Positions 1 to 9,111 of a DNA stretch of 58,372 bases are shown here, one piece after another (within the stretch, counting starts at the first letter, position 1; each line of letters begins with the position of its first letter). The DNA comes from Deltaproteobacteria bacterium (GTDB taxonomy: Bacteria > Desulfobacterota > Desulfobacteria > Desulfobacterales > UBA2156), in the NCBI GenBank assembly GCA_019309485.1, contig JAFDGC010000003.1, forward strand, positions 70,851 through 129,222, given 5' to 3'. The notes under the pieces are model-generated. The model saw only the letters and a list, made by a program, of their open reading frames with translations, made no database searches and was not told the DNA's origin. The position numbers and the translations under genes are program-made.

Positions 1-873
1 ATGAAACAAGGAAGGGACAATGCCGGGGATGGTCTCCAATTTCCCCTTTTCCTTTTTTCTACCAAGCACCGGGATGGAGCGCAGCAGCCCCACGGTATAC
101 GGATGTTTGGGATCGGAGAAGAGTCGATGGATATCGGCGGATTCCATCATTTTCCCAGCATACATGACCGCCACACGCTGGGCCATTTCGGCGATCACCC
201 CCAGATCATGGGTGATGAACAGGATGGCGGCATTGGTATCGGCCTTCAGTTGGTTCATCAGGTCCAGAATCTGGGCCTGAATCGTCACGTCCAGGGCCGT
301 GGTGGGTTCATCGGCGATCATGAGCCGCGGATTGCAGGCCAGTGCCATGGCGATCATTACCCGCTGGCGCATCCCGCCGCTCATCTGGTGCGGATAATCG
401 TCCAGCCGCTTCTCGGCGGCCGGGATCCCCACCTGTTGAAAGACTTCCACGACCCTGTCTCTTGCGGTTCTGTTTGAAAGCCCCTGGTGCAGGCGCAGCA
501 CCTCTCCCACCTGGTCGCCCACTGTAAAGACGGGGTTCAGGGAGGTCATGGGCTCCTGAAAAATCATGGAAACGCGGTTTCCCCGGATCTTTCGCATCCG
601 GGCCTCGCTGAGACTTACCAGGTTTTCCCCTTCGAACAGGATCTCACCCCCCATGATTTTCCCCGGGGGTTGAGGAATCAGCTGGATGATGGAATGGGCG
701 GTGACGCTCTTCCCGCATCCCGACTCCCCAACGAGGCCGAGGGTCTCGCCGGCGTTGATAGTAAAACTCACTTTCTCCACGGCCTTGGCGACCTGGCCCC
801 GGACAAAGAAATGGGTCTGCAGGCGGTTGATCTCCAGAAGGGGCGCGCTCACGTTCTTCACGGTGGGTTTCAT
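1..873 (-). CDS. dppD: Oligopeptide/dipeptide ABC transporter ATP-binding protein (DppD/OppD), 3' end cut by window edge
   Basis: This is the cytoplasmic ATPase of a peptide-type importer; 291 codons are visible and the end lies beyond base 1. Seen in the translation: Walker A GESGCGKS at residues 49-56, ABC signature MSGGMRQR, Walker [13 protein letters not shown], the switch His in ITHDLG, and the start of the oligopeptide-transporter C-terminal region ([12 protein letters not shown]). The ATG at 873 overlaps the stop of the upstream permease (TGATG), showing translational coupling. It is the last visible gene of a dppA-B-C-D unit, and a second ATPase (dppF) would be expected just outside the window. 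Whether the substrate is dipeptide, oligopeptide or nickel cannot be decided here. Confidence 0.93.
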   Translation of the reverse strand, partial: MKPTVKNVSAPLLEINRLQTHFFVRGQVAKAVEKVSFTINAGETLGLVGESGCGKSVTAHSIIQLIPQPPGKIMGGEILFEGENLVSLSEARMRKIRGNRVSMIFQEPMTSLNPVFTVGDQVGEVLRLHQGLSNRTARDRVVEVFQQVGIPAAEKRLDDYPHQMSGGMRQRVMIAMALACNPRLMIADEPTTALDVTIQAQILDLMNQLKADTNAAILFITHDLGVIAEMAQRVAVMYAGKMMESADIHRLFSDPKHPYTVGLLRSIPVLGRKKEKGKLETIPGIVPSLFH

Positions 874-1772
874 CAGTCGCGCAGCCGCGGATCCAGGGCA
901 TCCCGGAGTCCGTCCCCCAGGAGGTTGAACCCTATAACCGCCAGCAAGATGGCCACCCCGGGGAAGGTCATCACCCAGGAGGCCCGCAGAATCAAAGAGC
1001 GGCTTCGGGCGATCATGGCGCCCCACTCCGGCGTGGGCGGCTGGGCGCCCAAGCCGAGAAAACTCAGCGCCGCCGCATCGAGGACGGCCGAGGCCATACT
1101 CAGGGTGGTCTGCACGATCAACGGACCGAGACAATTGGGTAAAATGGACAGGAAAATAATCCGGCCGTCGTTGGCCCCCACCGCCCTGGCGGCGATGACA
1201 TAGTCTTTTTCACATTCTTCCAGGACACTCCCGCGGACGATGCGGGCGAAACGGGGAACATAGGTGATGCCGATGGCCATCATGGCGTTCTGCAGGCTGG
1301 GGCCCAGATACGCCACCACCACGATGGCCAGCAATAGATAGGGAAAGGCCAGAATCATGTCCATGATGCGCATGATGATTCCGTCGAGCAGCCCCTTGTA
1401 ATACCCGGAAATGCATCCCAGCAGGGTGCCCAGGGTAAAGGCCAGCCCCACGCTGATCACCGCCACGATAAGTGAAACCCGCGCGCCGTAAATGATGCGG
1501 GACAACAAATCCCGCCCAAGTTCATCGGTCCCCAGGATATGGGTCCAGGTCCCCTTGTCGTGCCACAGGGGGGGCTTGAGCTGATCGTACAGGGACGTCT
1601 CGATGGGATTATGGGGGCTGATCCAGGGCGCGGACAGGGCCGCTGAAATAAAAATTATGATGATGACCAGGCCGAGCACGGCGGTTTTGTTCCGCCAGAG
1701 CTGACTCAGCTGCTCCAGGAGGGGGTGCCGATCCCGGGGATCGCGATGGGTGTTAACAGTCGCCGTAGTCAT
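873..1772 (-). CDS. dppC: Dipeptide ABC transporter permease (DppC type)
   Basis: This 299-aa inner-membrane permease has the N-terminal cytoplasmic lead, first membrane helix (about residues 30-50) and periplasmic loop typical of DppC/OppC. It is followed by the binding-protein-dependent transport domain with an EAA-type loop around [20 protein letters not shown] that contacts the ATPase. The stop codon overlaps the dppD start by one base. Upstream, about 60 bases separate it from dppB. It should pair with DppB to form the translocation channel. Membership of the family is clear; substrate is not. Confidence 0.94.
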   Translation of the reverse strand: MTTATVNTHRDPRDRHPLLEQLSQLWRNKTAVLGLVIIIIFISAALSAPWISPHNPIETSLYDQLKPPLWHDKGTWTHILGTDELGRDLLSRIIYGARVSLIVAVISVGLAFTLGTLLGCISGYYKGLLDGIIMRIMDMILAFPYLLLAIVVVAYLGPSLQNAMMAIGITYVPRFARIVRGSVLEECEKDYVIAARAVGANDGRIIFLSILPNCLGPLIVQTTLSMASAVLDAAALSFLGLGAQPPTPEWGAMIARSRSLILRASWVMTFPGVAILLAVIGFNLLGDGLRDALDPRLRD

Positions 1773-1831
1773 AAACGGATTCGCGTATAGTCTTTATCGC
1801 ATGCATCGAGCGGCCGCCGCGTTGCCTTGAA

Positions 1832-2836
1832 TTATCGCACACTGATACGGGGATTGATGACGGCATACAACACGTCCACGCATAAATTGATCACCACAAA
1901 GAGGGTGGCGATAAAAAGCACCCCTCCCTGGATCACCATGTAATCCCGCTGCATCACCGCGTCGTACATCCACTTGCCCACCCCGGGCCACGCAAAAATC
2001 GTCTCGGTAAGGATCGCCCCTCCGAGCATGACCCCGAATTGCAGACCGATGGTGGTGACCACGGGGATCAGTGCATTGCGCAGGGCGTGTTTAAAGATCA
2101 CCTGAACGCGCGACAGCCCTTTTGCCCTGGCGGTTTTGATATAGTCCTGGCGAAGGACGTCCAGCATGGCCGACCGGGTCATACGAGCGACGATGGCCAT
2201 GGGAATGGTGCTCAGCGTCACCGCCGGCATGATGAGGTGCCACAAGACGTCTTTCAGTGCTTTTCCGTTCCCGGTGAGGACGGCGTCGAGGATGTAGAAA
2301 TTGGTGACGGTCTTCAATTCCACGCCCACACTGAGGCGGCCCGACATGGGAAGCCACCCCAAGTTGAGGGAAAAGATCAGCATGAAGACCAGCGCCAACC
2401 AGAAAATGGGCATGCTCACCCCCGCCAGGGCACCCAACATGCTGGCATAATCAAAGATGGAATACTGTTTGGTGGCCGATACGATACCCAGGATGATCCC
2501 GAAAAAACAGCTGATGAACAACGCCGCCACCGAAAGTTCGATGGTGGCCGGGAAGCGCTGCTTGACTTCGATCCAGACCTTCTGCCGGGTCCAGATGGTC
2601 TCCCCCAAATCCCCTTTCATCAGCCTTTTTAAGAACATCCCGTACTGGACATGGATGGGCTCATTCAGGCCCAAATGCTCCCGCATCTGCTCCAGGGCGT
2701 CCGGAGTGGCCCGCTCGCCGAGAAGCAATTCGGCAGGATCTCCTGGTGTAAGATGCAATAGGAGAAAAACGATGACCGACACGCCCAGAAGCGTGGGGAT
2801 CAGGATGAGGAATCGGCGGGCGATATAAGCCAGCAT
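1832..2836 (-). CDS. dppB: Dipeptide ABC transporter permease (DppB type)
   Basis: This 334-aa permease begins with the characteristic DppB opening (MLAYIARRFLILIPTLLGVS). It carries the conserved HLTPGDPAELLLGE segment that follows the first helix in this family, and the EAA loop around TARAKGLSRVQVIFKHALRNALIP. About six membrane segments are visible. It lies 143 bases downstream of dppA, separated by a strong hairpin, and upstream of dppC. It is the partner permease of DppC. Confidence 0.94.
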   Translation of the reverse strand: MLAYIARRFLILIPTLLGVSVIVFLLLHLTPGDPAELLLGERATPDALEQMREHLGLNEPIHVQYGMFLKRLMKGDLGETIWTRQKVWIEVKQRFPATIELSVAALFISCFFGIILGIVSATKQYSIFDYASMLGALAGVSMPIFWLALVFMLIFSLNLGWLPMSGRLSVGVELKTVTNFYILDAVLTGNGKALKDVLWHLIMPAVTLSTIPMAIVARMTRSAMLDVLRQDYIKTARAKGLSRVQVIFKHALRNALIPVVTTIGLQFGVMLGGAILTETIFAWPGVGKWMYDAVMQRDYMVIQGGVLFIATLFVVINLCVDVLYAVINPRISVR

Positions 2837-2915
2837 GAATTAAAAACGGCCACTATGGAAACGGATCCGAGGCAAAGGGAAAGTCTCCTTTGGCGGATGG
2901 TTTTTGAATGATGTT

Positions 2916-2962
2916 CGGCCGCCATCGGGGGCGACGCATCTGTGCCGCCCCCATTTCGGCCG
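2916..2962 (-). other. Intercistronic hairpin between dppA and dppB
   Basis: An outer CGGCCG/CGGCCG pair (2916-2921 with 2957-2962) encloses GGGGGCG (2927-2933) and CGCCCCC (2946-2952), giving a long GC-rich stem in the dppA-dppB transcript. There is no T-run, so it is unlikely to be a full terminator. The known role of similar structures in other peptide-transport operons is to stabilise the upstream binding-protein message and lower downstream expression; that role is inferred here. Confidence 0.6.
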
Positions 2963-2979
2963 ATAGAGGTTATGGTCCT

Positions 2980-4587
2980 TTACTTCAACCAAACATTTTT
3001 CATCCGGACCGACCCGGTGGGATGCAGTTTGAAGTTCTGCACGCTTTTGTGGGCCGGCCAAATGACGGTGGAGTGGGCGATGGGGATTGCCGGGCACTCC
3101 TCGAAGAAGATCTTCTGGGCTTTCTTGTAGATTTCGATCCGCTTCTTTTGGTCGATGGTTTCCCGCCCCTGGATCATGAGCCGATGATATTCTTCGTTTT
3201 TCCACTGGGTGCGGATGGCTTCGGAGGCCAGACCGTCGAAGAGGACCGCCAGGAAGTTGTCCGGATCCCCGTTATCCCCGGTCCATCCCAGCTGAAACAG
3301 GTCCATGTCCTCGGGTTGTTCCCGCTGGCGTTTCAAATAGGTTCCCCACTCGAAGGTGACCACTTTGGCGGTGATCCCGGCTTTGGCCAGATCCGCCGCC
3401 ATGGCCTCTCCGATCTTCACACCGTCGGGATTGTACGGCCTGGGAACCGGCATGGACCACAGGGTGATCTCCCCCAGCCCCTTGCCACCCGGATAGCCGG
3501 CCTTTTCGAGGAGTTCCTTGGCTTTTTTCAGGTCGTAGGCGTATCCCGGTATCTCATCATTGTATCCCCACATGGTGGGCGGGATGGGGTTTTTCGCCAC
3601 CTGTCCCAGACCCTGGTAGAGGTTGTCCACGATGGCTTTCTTCTTGATGGCATAGGCAATGGCCTTTCGGAGCGCCACCTTGCTCTTCCAGGGCTCCTTG
3701 GTCAGGTTGAACCCGAGATACCCGATGTTCATGCCGGGCTGGGTGGGCAGGATCAGGTTCGGGTCTTTTTTGGCCAGATCAATGTCCTGGGGATTGGGGA
3801 ACTGGCAGATATGAATGTTCCCGGTCTTGAGTTCCAGGAAGCGGACGGAGTTTTCCGGGATGGACCGGAAGATGACCTTGTCCAGGTAAGGTCCGGCGTT
3901 CTTATCCCAATAATCCTTGAAGCGCTCCAGTACGATGCGGTCATCCTTGACCCATCTGACGAATTTAAACGGACCGGTGCCCACCGGGTTGCGGATGAAC
4001 TCCTTGGGGTTTTTCAGAAACGCCGTGGGGCTGATGATGTCGGCAAAATCCATTCCCATGTTAGCCATGAAAGGCGCGTTCACCTTCTTGAGCTTGAAAA
4101 CCACGGTGTAGTCATCCGTTGCCGTGATGGAGTCCAGGATGTCGTCCATTTCCATGGAGACCCAGTACTCGGGTGGACGATCCTGGGGGGGAATCTCCCA
4201 TCCCTTCCCGAAATACTTGACCTTGGGTTCTTTCATCATGCGGCCGATGGAAAAGACCACGGCGTTCGCGTTGAAATCGGTGCCGTCATGGAACTTCACC
4301 CCTTTGCGCAAATGGAAGGTGTAGGTCAAGCCGTCTTGAGAAATATCCCAGGACTCGGCCAGTCCCGGTTCCAAGGCGGTGGATTCATCGGCGTAAAACA
4401 CCAAGGCCTCGTAAATGTTGTCGCACACCATAAAGGAGTTGCCATCGGTCTCGTAGGCCGGATCCAGCCCGACGCTGTCCCCCCCCCTGCCGAAAACCAG
4501 CGTGCCCCCCGACTTGGGCGCCGCAAAAAGGGTCCCGGCACCCACCAGCATCAAAAGAATCGTTATAATCGTCAGTTTCTTCACCAT
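2980..4587 (-). CDS. dppA: Periplasmic dipeptide/oligopeptide-binding protein (DppA family, SBP_bac_5)
   Basis: This is the extracytoplasmic solute receptor of the importer, about 535 aa. The chosen ATG at 4587 follows a strong ribosome binding site (AAGGAGGGGCT) and opens with a clear signal peptide (MVKKLTIITILLMLVGAGTLFA, cleavage probably near AAPK). An in-frame start 13 codons upstream would spoil the signal peptide. The mature protein starts with the family opening GGTLVFGRGGDSVGLDPA and contains the LAESWDISQDGLTYTFHLRKGVKFHDG block characteristic of SBP family 5. It is the first gene of the operon and should be the most expressed. Confidence 0.95.
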   Translation of the reverse strand: MVKKLTIITILLMLVGAGTLFAAPKSGGTLVFGRGGDSVGLDPAYETDGNSFMVCDNIYEALVFYADESTALEPGLAESWDISQDGLTYTFHLRKGVKFHDGTDFNANAVVFSIGRMMKEPKVKYFGKGWEIPPQDRPPEYWVSMEMDDILDSITATDDYTVVFKLKKVNAPFMANMGMDFADIISPTAFLKNPKEFIRNPVGTGPFKFVRWVKDDRIVLERFKDYWDKNAGPYLDKVIFRSIPENSVRFLELKTGNIHICQFPNPQDIDLAKKDPNLILPTQPGMNIGYLGFNLTKEPWKSKVALRKAIAYAIKKKAIVDNLYQGLGQVAKNPIPPTMWGYNDEIPGYAYDLKKAKELLEKAGYPGGKGLGEITLWSMPVPRPYNPDGVKIGEAMAADLAKAGITAKVVTFEWGTYLKRQREQPEDMDLFQLGWTGDNGDPDNFLAVLFDGLASEAIRTQWKNEEYHRLMIQGRETIDQKKRIEIYKKAQKIFFEECPAIPIAHSTVIWPAHKSVQNFKLHPTGSVRMKNVWLK

Positions 4588-4657
4588 AGCCCCTCCTTCT
4601 TTTTGGGTTTTAAGAAACGCAAGCACTCAATGAAACCGTAAATAAGTGGTGACGCTG

Positions 4658-4685
4658 TCTATAATTTTTCCGATTATCAAATCAA
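4658..4685 (-). promoter_or_regulatory. Candidate sigma-70 promoter of the dpp operon
   Basis: On the minus strand TTGATT (4685-4680) is followed after 16 bases by TATAGA (4663-4658), about 70 bases ahead of the dppA start. The match is moderate and was found by eye. Confidence 0.4.
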
Positions 4686-4770
4686 AGGGGGGAAATCAAT
4701 GAAATTTCAAAGGGGGACTTCAAAGAAAACTCCCATGGAAAGGCATGTGCTCCCCGGTCAAGGTCGCCTG

Positions 4771-5655
4771 TTAACAGATTCTGGTCAGTTGGCGGTGGAA
4801 TTTAAACCCGATCATCTTATAAATAAGCTTGGCCACGGCAAAAGGAGAGTTCATATCGTCTTTTTTGTACGCCAGCTCCACCACATCGAAGCCCACCACG
4901 TCTTTGGCGTCGAAAATCGTTTTCAGGATTCCAAGGGCTTCGTCCCAGAACAGGCCTCCGGGTTCCGGGGTCCCGGTGCTTGAAACAACACTCCAGTCGA
5001 AGACATCCACATCCACGGTGATAAAAACCCGTTCGGGCAGACGCCTCAACGCCTCTTGGAGATCGAAGGCCCCCTGTCGCCATTGATGCAAGGGGCTAAG
5101 CAAAAGCCCGTCTTGCTGCACCCGCCGGGCTTCCTCGGCGGAAAGGCTCCGTATCCCCAACTGCACCGTATGGGGCGTGATCTCCCGGATGCGGGCCATG
5201 ACACAGGCATGGCTTAAGGGACTGCCGTCGTAAGTCTCCCGGAGGTCGGCGTGGGCGTCCAACTGGATCACGCCCAGGGCCTCATTTTTTTCCATAAACG
5301 CCCGTACGGAACCGCTGGTGATGGAATGATCCCCGCCCAGGACCACCACAAATTTGTCCTTTTCCAGCAAATTCCTGACAGTTTCAAATAGGGTGTGGAC
5401 CATCCCTTCGGGGTGCGGGGGGATTTGAGGCGTTTCCACCGTGGCAATCCCCATTTCCAGAGGCTCGGCCTCCAGAACCTCGTCATAGAATTCGAGCTGG
5501 GCGGAGGCTTCCAGGATCGCCCGGGGCGCGGCCGCTGCACCGGCCCCATAGGAGATGCCGCCTTCGTAGGGAAAAGGAAGCACCACCACCCGGGCGTGTT
5601 CCAGGGCGCACCGCTCGGGCGGCGGGCTCAAAAAGGGGGTGGGGTGCGGTTTCAT
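4771..5655 (-). CDS. speB: Agmatinase / ureohydrolase family enzyme
   Basis: This 294-aa arginase-fold hydrolase is expected to convert agmatine, or an N-substituted agmatine, to the corresponding polyamine plus urea. The dinuclear Mn ligands are all visible: GGDHS (His110), DAHAD (Asp133, His135, Asp137) and DVDVFD (Asp215, Asp217). The STGTPEPGG motif is also present. The start ATG overlaps the preceding stop (ATGA), so it is coupled to the deoxyhypusine-synthase-like gene, and both follow an arginine decarboxylase. The context makes agmatinase more likely than arginase or formimidoylglutamase. The exact substrate could be agmatine or an aminoalkylated agmatine. Confidence 0.88.
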   Translation of the reverse strand: MKPHPTPFLSPPPERCALEHARVVVLPFPYEGGISYGAGAAAAPRAILEASAQLEFYDEVLEAEPLEMGIATVETPQIPPHPEGMVHTLFETVRNLLEKDKFVVVLGGDHSITSGSVRAFMEKNEALGVIQLDAHADLRETYDGSPLSHACVMARIREITPHTVQLGIRSLSAEEARRVQQDGLLLSPLHQWRQGAFDLQEALRRLPERVFITVDVDVFDWSVVSSTGTPEPGGLFWDEALGILKTIFDAKDVVGFDVVELAYKKDDMNSPFAVAKLIYKMIGFKFHRQLTRIC

Positions 5656-6716
5656 GACGCCGCCGTGAGTCTTTCAACGCTGTCTGCGATCCGGCCGCAC
5701 CAGCGATTCGGTGTCCGGGGCGTGCAGGATTCCAGGGCATAGGCGGCCAACAGGGGAAAGATGACGCTGTATTCCCCCCATATCTGGACCAGGCGGTCCT
5801 GGTCGGCATGCCGGTATTTTCCCCAGGTGACCGCCTCTCCGAAGGTACAGCTGGAAAGGCTTCCTTCCCGTTCCACGGCCGTCCCGATCTGGATGCCGCG
5901 GTCCGCCCCTTCATAATCGATGCCGAAAATCTGGCTGATGGTGGGACCGGTCTGCTGGATGAAGTTTTTTGGACCCCCGCCGCCCAGTTCCAGAAAGCCG
6001 GTCTGTTCCGAGCAAAAGGCGATGGCCGCGGAATGCAGGATGTCCTTCTGTGCGGACAGCGCCACGGGAAACCCCTCTCGGTCCGTGCGAACAAGATTCA
6101 TGGCAATGGAATGATTGGAAAGGGAATCCCAGAAAACAGGGACTTCCAGTTGGGCGGCCCGCACGGTGAAACTGCGTTCCGGATAAGGCGCGTGGGCCGC
6201 CGTCCATCGCCCCAGCTGGAAGTTGAACTCCCAGCTGGAGAGGGGCTCCGGAGAAAGAAATTTGTGGGCGTCCTCCACGAACCGGCGGATCAGGGCGTCC
6301 TGGGCCTCGAGGGTCTCCTTTTCCCGGATCCCGATGTCATAAATCCGCGTATCCCCGTGTTTGCGGAGAAGATCATCATCCCAATGGGGGGGGATCGCCT
6401 TGACGGGAAGGTCGAAGGCGAAATGGAGGTCGTGGTACACTTGGGCGCCTGTGGAACAGATCACGTCGATAAAACCGGTTTCCATGAGAGAAATCACCAT
6501 CCCTCCCATGCCGCCGGCGATGCCCGCACCGGCGATGCCCAGCCAGAGGGTGTCTCCTGCCTCGATCATCCGCTTCAATAACAGGGCTGCGCGATAGACG
6601 TTCCGGGCCTCGAAACAGGTCCCGCCCATGACTTCCAGCAACTCGGAAAGGGATAATCCGCGCTTCAAGGGTTTGGGAAGAATATCCGGGGAAGACGCAA
6701 AAAGGGATCGGGCCAT
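5652..6716 (-). CDS. speY: Deoxyhypusine synthase-like enzyme (homospermidine synthase-like, SpeY type)
   Basis: This 354-aa protein belongs to the deoxyhypusine synthase fold. It has the N-terminal GTCFEARNV block, the NAD-site glycine run GIAGAGIAGGMGG (61-72), the GGGGPKNF segment and EAVTWGKY, whose Lys300 corresponds to the catalytic lysine of deoxyhypusine synthase. Bacteria lack eIF5A, so such proteins are known or proposed to transfer an aminobutyl group to a small diamine, giving homospermidine or a related polyamine. It sits between arginine decarboxylase (15 bases upstream) and agmatinase (4-base overlap), which supports a polyamine role. Acceptor and product cannot be read from sequence. 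Confidence 0.85.
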   Translation of the reverse strand: MARSLFASSPDILPKPLKRGLSLSELLEVMGGTCFEARNVYRAALLLKRMIEAGDTLWLGIAGAGIAGGMGGMVISLMETGFIDVICSTGAQVYHDLHFAFDLPVKAIPPHWDDDLLRKHGDTRIYDIGIREKETLEAQDALIRRFVEDAHKFLSPEPLSSWEFNFQLGRWTAAHAPYPERSFTVRAAQLEVPVFWDSLSNHSIAMNLVRTDREGFPVALSAQKDILHSAAIAFCSEQTGFLELGGGGPKNFIQQTGPTISQIFGIDYEGADRGIQIGTAVEREGSLSSCTFGEAVTWGKYRHADQDRLVQIWGEYSVIFPLLAAYALESCTPRTPNRWCGRIADSVERLTAAS

Positions 6717-6731
6717 GGCGTGTTTCGCATT

Positions 6732-7289
6732 CTAAGAAATGAGCATGACCGCACAGGCCACCACGGTGGTCCACAGGCCGTCCCGGTGGCCGTAAGCGCT
6801 CTGGGCAACGCTCCGGCTGGTGAACTGGCGTTTTTTATCGGCCACGTAGAGTTGTTTCCGTTCGTCCCAGGCCTTGTCGATATTCAGTTCGATGCCCAGG
6901 GTGGACGCCAGCATGGTGGCCGCCAAGTCTTCCGCGAAATCTTTGGCCTGGCGGGTTTTTTGTCCAAAGGCATGATGTTCGGAAATATAGCCGTATTGTT
7001 TTCGGTTGACGGGTTGGGCCAGCCCCACGGCCGCCGATATTAGCCGGCTCGGTTCATTGGTGTTTTCCCGGGCCATGACCACGAAGGTCACCTGACCTGG
7101 CACCAGGTTTTTCAACCCTTCTCTTTTGGATATGATTTTGCACGCCGGCGGGAAGATGCTGGAAATGGTGACGATGTTGCAGATTTCGATTCCGGCATCC
7201 CTTAAGGCCAGCTCAAAGCTTTGCAGTTTGTTTTGATGATATCCAACGCCTTTGGTGAAGAACATGCGTTGAGGGATGATTTTTTCCAA
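6732..7289 (-). CDS. pdaD: Pyruvoyl-dependent arginine decarboxylase (PvlArgDC)
   Basis: This 185-aa proenzyme decarboxylates arginine to agmatine. The self-cleavage Ser-Ser pair lies in NIVTISSIFPP (Ser43-Ser44), from which a beta chain and a pyruvoyl-bearing alpha chain would form. The later blocks QVTFVVMARENTNEPSRLISAAVGLA and YGYISEHHAFG match the family. Translation starts at TTG (7289) after AAGGAGGCGCCA. It is the first gene of the polyamine operon, behind a near-consensus promoter. The family is typical of archaea and also occurs in chlamydiae and some anaerobic bacteria, so a history of transfer is possible. Confidence 0.92.
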   Translation of the reverse strand: MEKIIPQRMFFTKGVGYHQNKLQSFELALRDAGIEICNIVTISSIFPPACKIISKREGLKNLVPGQVTFVVMARENTNEPSRLISAAVGLAQPVNRKQYGYISEHHAFGQKTRQAKDFAEDLAATMLASTLGIELNIDKAWDERKQLYVADKKRQFTSRSVAQSAYGHRDGLWTTVVACAVMLIS

Positions 7290-7321
7290 TGGCGCCTCCT
7301 TCCACCCAAATTCTCAGCGCC

Positions 7322-7350
7322 TATATATGAAAAAAGCATCCATATGACAA
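7322..7350 (-). promoter_or_regulatory. Promoter of the arginine decarboxylase operon
   Basis: On the minus strand TTGTCA (7350-7345), a 17-base spacer and TATATA (7327-7322) form a near-consensus sigma-70 promoter. It ends about 33 bases ahead of the TTG start of the decarboxylase, so the leader is short. Confidence 0.7.
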
Positions 7351-7365
7351 CCGCTTTTCGACAAA

Positions 7366-8946
7366 TCATCCGTGGGTGGACCGCGATTTTCTAAAATCCC
7401 GGAGAGTCTTTATTTCCGGAATTTTCAAAATCCGGCCCGCACCGTAAAAGGCCAGCAGATAAAGCGGGCCGATCATCAGGCAGGTCAGGACACTTTGGAT
7501 CAGGGGTGCAGTGCTGAACTGGGGCACGCCTGCGTTTTTCATCCATTCAAACGCCGCCCCGAAAACCGCTCCCAATCCGATCATGCGGGCGTAGGAGGCG
7601 TAAACCCGGCGATACCCCCGATCCGGACGGCGGGCGTTTAAAATCCCGTATAAAAGCCCCGCCTGCAGAACAGCGGAAATACTGACGGCCAGGGCAACCC
7701 CGTTTCCTCCCATAAACCGCATCCCCAGCCAATAGAAAGGAAGGCTCAGCACCACCGCCAGAGAGCCGAAAAAGGCCGGAAACAAGGTGTTTTGGACGGC
7801 GTAGTAGGCCCGGACAACGATGGTCTGGGCGGCGAATGCAAAGGCGCCGGCCATCAGATAGAAGAGCGCCTGGGAAGTCGTTCTCAGGGCAGCCATGTTA
7901 AAGCTTCCCCGGAAAAACAACAAAACGACGATCTCCTTGCGCAACACCATGCACAAAACAGAAACGGGAATGACAAGGGAAATAAGCCTCAGTGTCCGAT
8001 CCAAAAGCCGGTGCATCTCCTGAAGCCTTCCTTCCACCGCCAGGCGTGCCATGAACGGAAAGGAGGCCACCCCCACGGCTTGGCCGAACACGCCCACCAG
8101 GATCAGCATGACCCTCAGTCCGTAGTTGAGCGCGGCGATGGTCCCCGTGGTGAGAAAGCTCCCAAAAAACCGGAAGAAAATCTCGGTGGAAAAGGTCATG
8201 GTGAGTCCCACCATCAGGGGCAGGGTCAGGGCGATGTATTTTTTCAAATCCGGGTGGCAAAAATCGATTTTCAAGGAAAACCGCAGGCCCACCCGAAAGG
8301 CCCCCCACCACTGGAGAAAAAAGTTTCCGAAAAAGGCCCCGGCCAAAACCCCCCATGAAAATCCTTCCATGCCGAGGCGCTTCCCGAGGACCCCGCCGCC
8401 GGCGATGATTCCCAGGTTATACAACAGCGGCGCCAGCGCCGGGACCGCAAAACGTCCCTTTGCAAACTGAACGGCCATGAAAAGACCTCCGGCAAAAAAG
8501 AAAAACTGTGCCGGAAGGATAATTCGGGTCATACGCACGGCGTTTGTTTTCACAAAGCCGTCCTCAAGTCCGGGGGCCACGATCCCCACCAAGGCCGGCG
8601 CGAACACCATGGCCAAAAGGATGCCAAGAATCAAAAACGTCCCGAAACCGGTGAGGATGATGGAAAAGACCTCCCAACCTTCGGCTTCCCGGTCCTGGGA
8701 AAGGTAACGGGAGAAAATCGGAATGAAGGTCACCGATAAAAATCCGGAAGCCACCACGTGGTTGAGGATTTCGGGAATGATGAAGGCCACCTGGTAGGCG
8801 TCCACGGCGGGGGATGCCCCGCCGATGTAAGCAATGACCATTTCGCGGACAAGCCCCGTCACACGGCTTAAAAAGACCGACGCCATCATGATGACCGCCG
8901 CCAGTCCCATCTTCCGTCCCACGGAAGGTGTCTCCGAGCGCCCCAT
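7366..8946 (-). CDS. murJ: Lipid II flippase MurJ (MviN family)
   Basis: This 526-aa polytopic inner-membrane protein belongs to the MOP superfamily and flips the lipid-linked peptidoglycan precursor. The opening (MASVFLSRVTGLVREMVIAYIGG) holds the conserved SR-GL-RE motif, followed by AVDAYQVAFIIPEIL and by about 14 hydrophobic segments. Length is normal for the family. It stands alone on the minus strand between the polyamine operon and a divergent hydrolase gene. Confidence 0.95.
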   Translation of the reverse strand: MGRSETPSVGRKMGLAAVIMMASVFLSRVTGLVREMVIAYIGGASPAVDAYQVAFIIPEILNHVVASGFLSVTFIPIFSRYLSQDREAEGWEVFSIILTGFGTFLILGILLAMVFAPALVGIVAPGLEDGFVKTNAVRMTRIILPAQFFFFAGGLFMAVQFAKGRFAVPALAPLLYNLGIIAGGGVLGKRLGMEGFSWGVLAGAFFGNFFLQWWGAFRVGLRFSLKIDFCHPDLKKYIALTLPLMVGLTMTFSTEIFFRFFGSFLTTGTIAALNYGLRVMLILVGVFGQAVGVASFPFMARLAVEGRLQEMHRLLDRTLRLISLVIPVSVLCMVLRKEIVVLLFFRGSFNMAALRTTSQALFYLMAGAFAFAAQTIVVRAYYAVQNTLFPAFFGSLAVVLSLPFYWLGMRFMGGNGVALAVSISAVLQAGLLYGILNARRPDRGYRRVYASYARMIGLGAVFGAAFEWMKNAGVPQFSTAPLIQSVLTCLMIGPLYLLAFYGAGRILKIPEIKTLRDFRKSRSTHG

Positions 8947-9111
8947 ATTCAGTATTGATCGAAACCCTGTTTTGCGTTAATTAAAAAGAATTGAGTCCGT
9001 CAGTACCCGCACATCCGCATAACGACTTGTTCTCAATACCGCATTTGAAACGACATGAAAATAAGATCAAAGAAAATAACCACTTTGAGCGGCAAATCGA
9101 ATGGATCGAAG

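Noticed and set aside
2908-4641. A 577-codon open frame on the plus strand opposite dppA
   Set aside because: It is antisense to a clear binding-protein gene, has no family-like motifs or ribosome binding site, and its composition is the usual mirror of a GC-rich gene.
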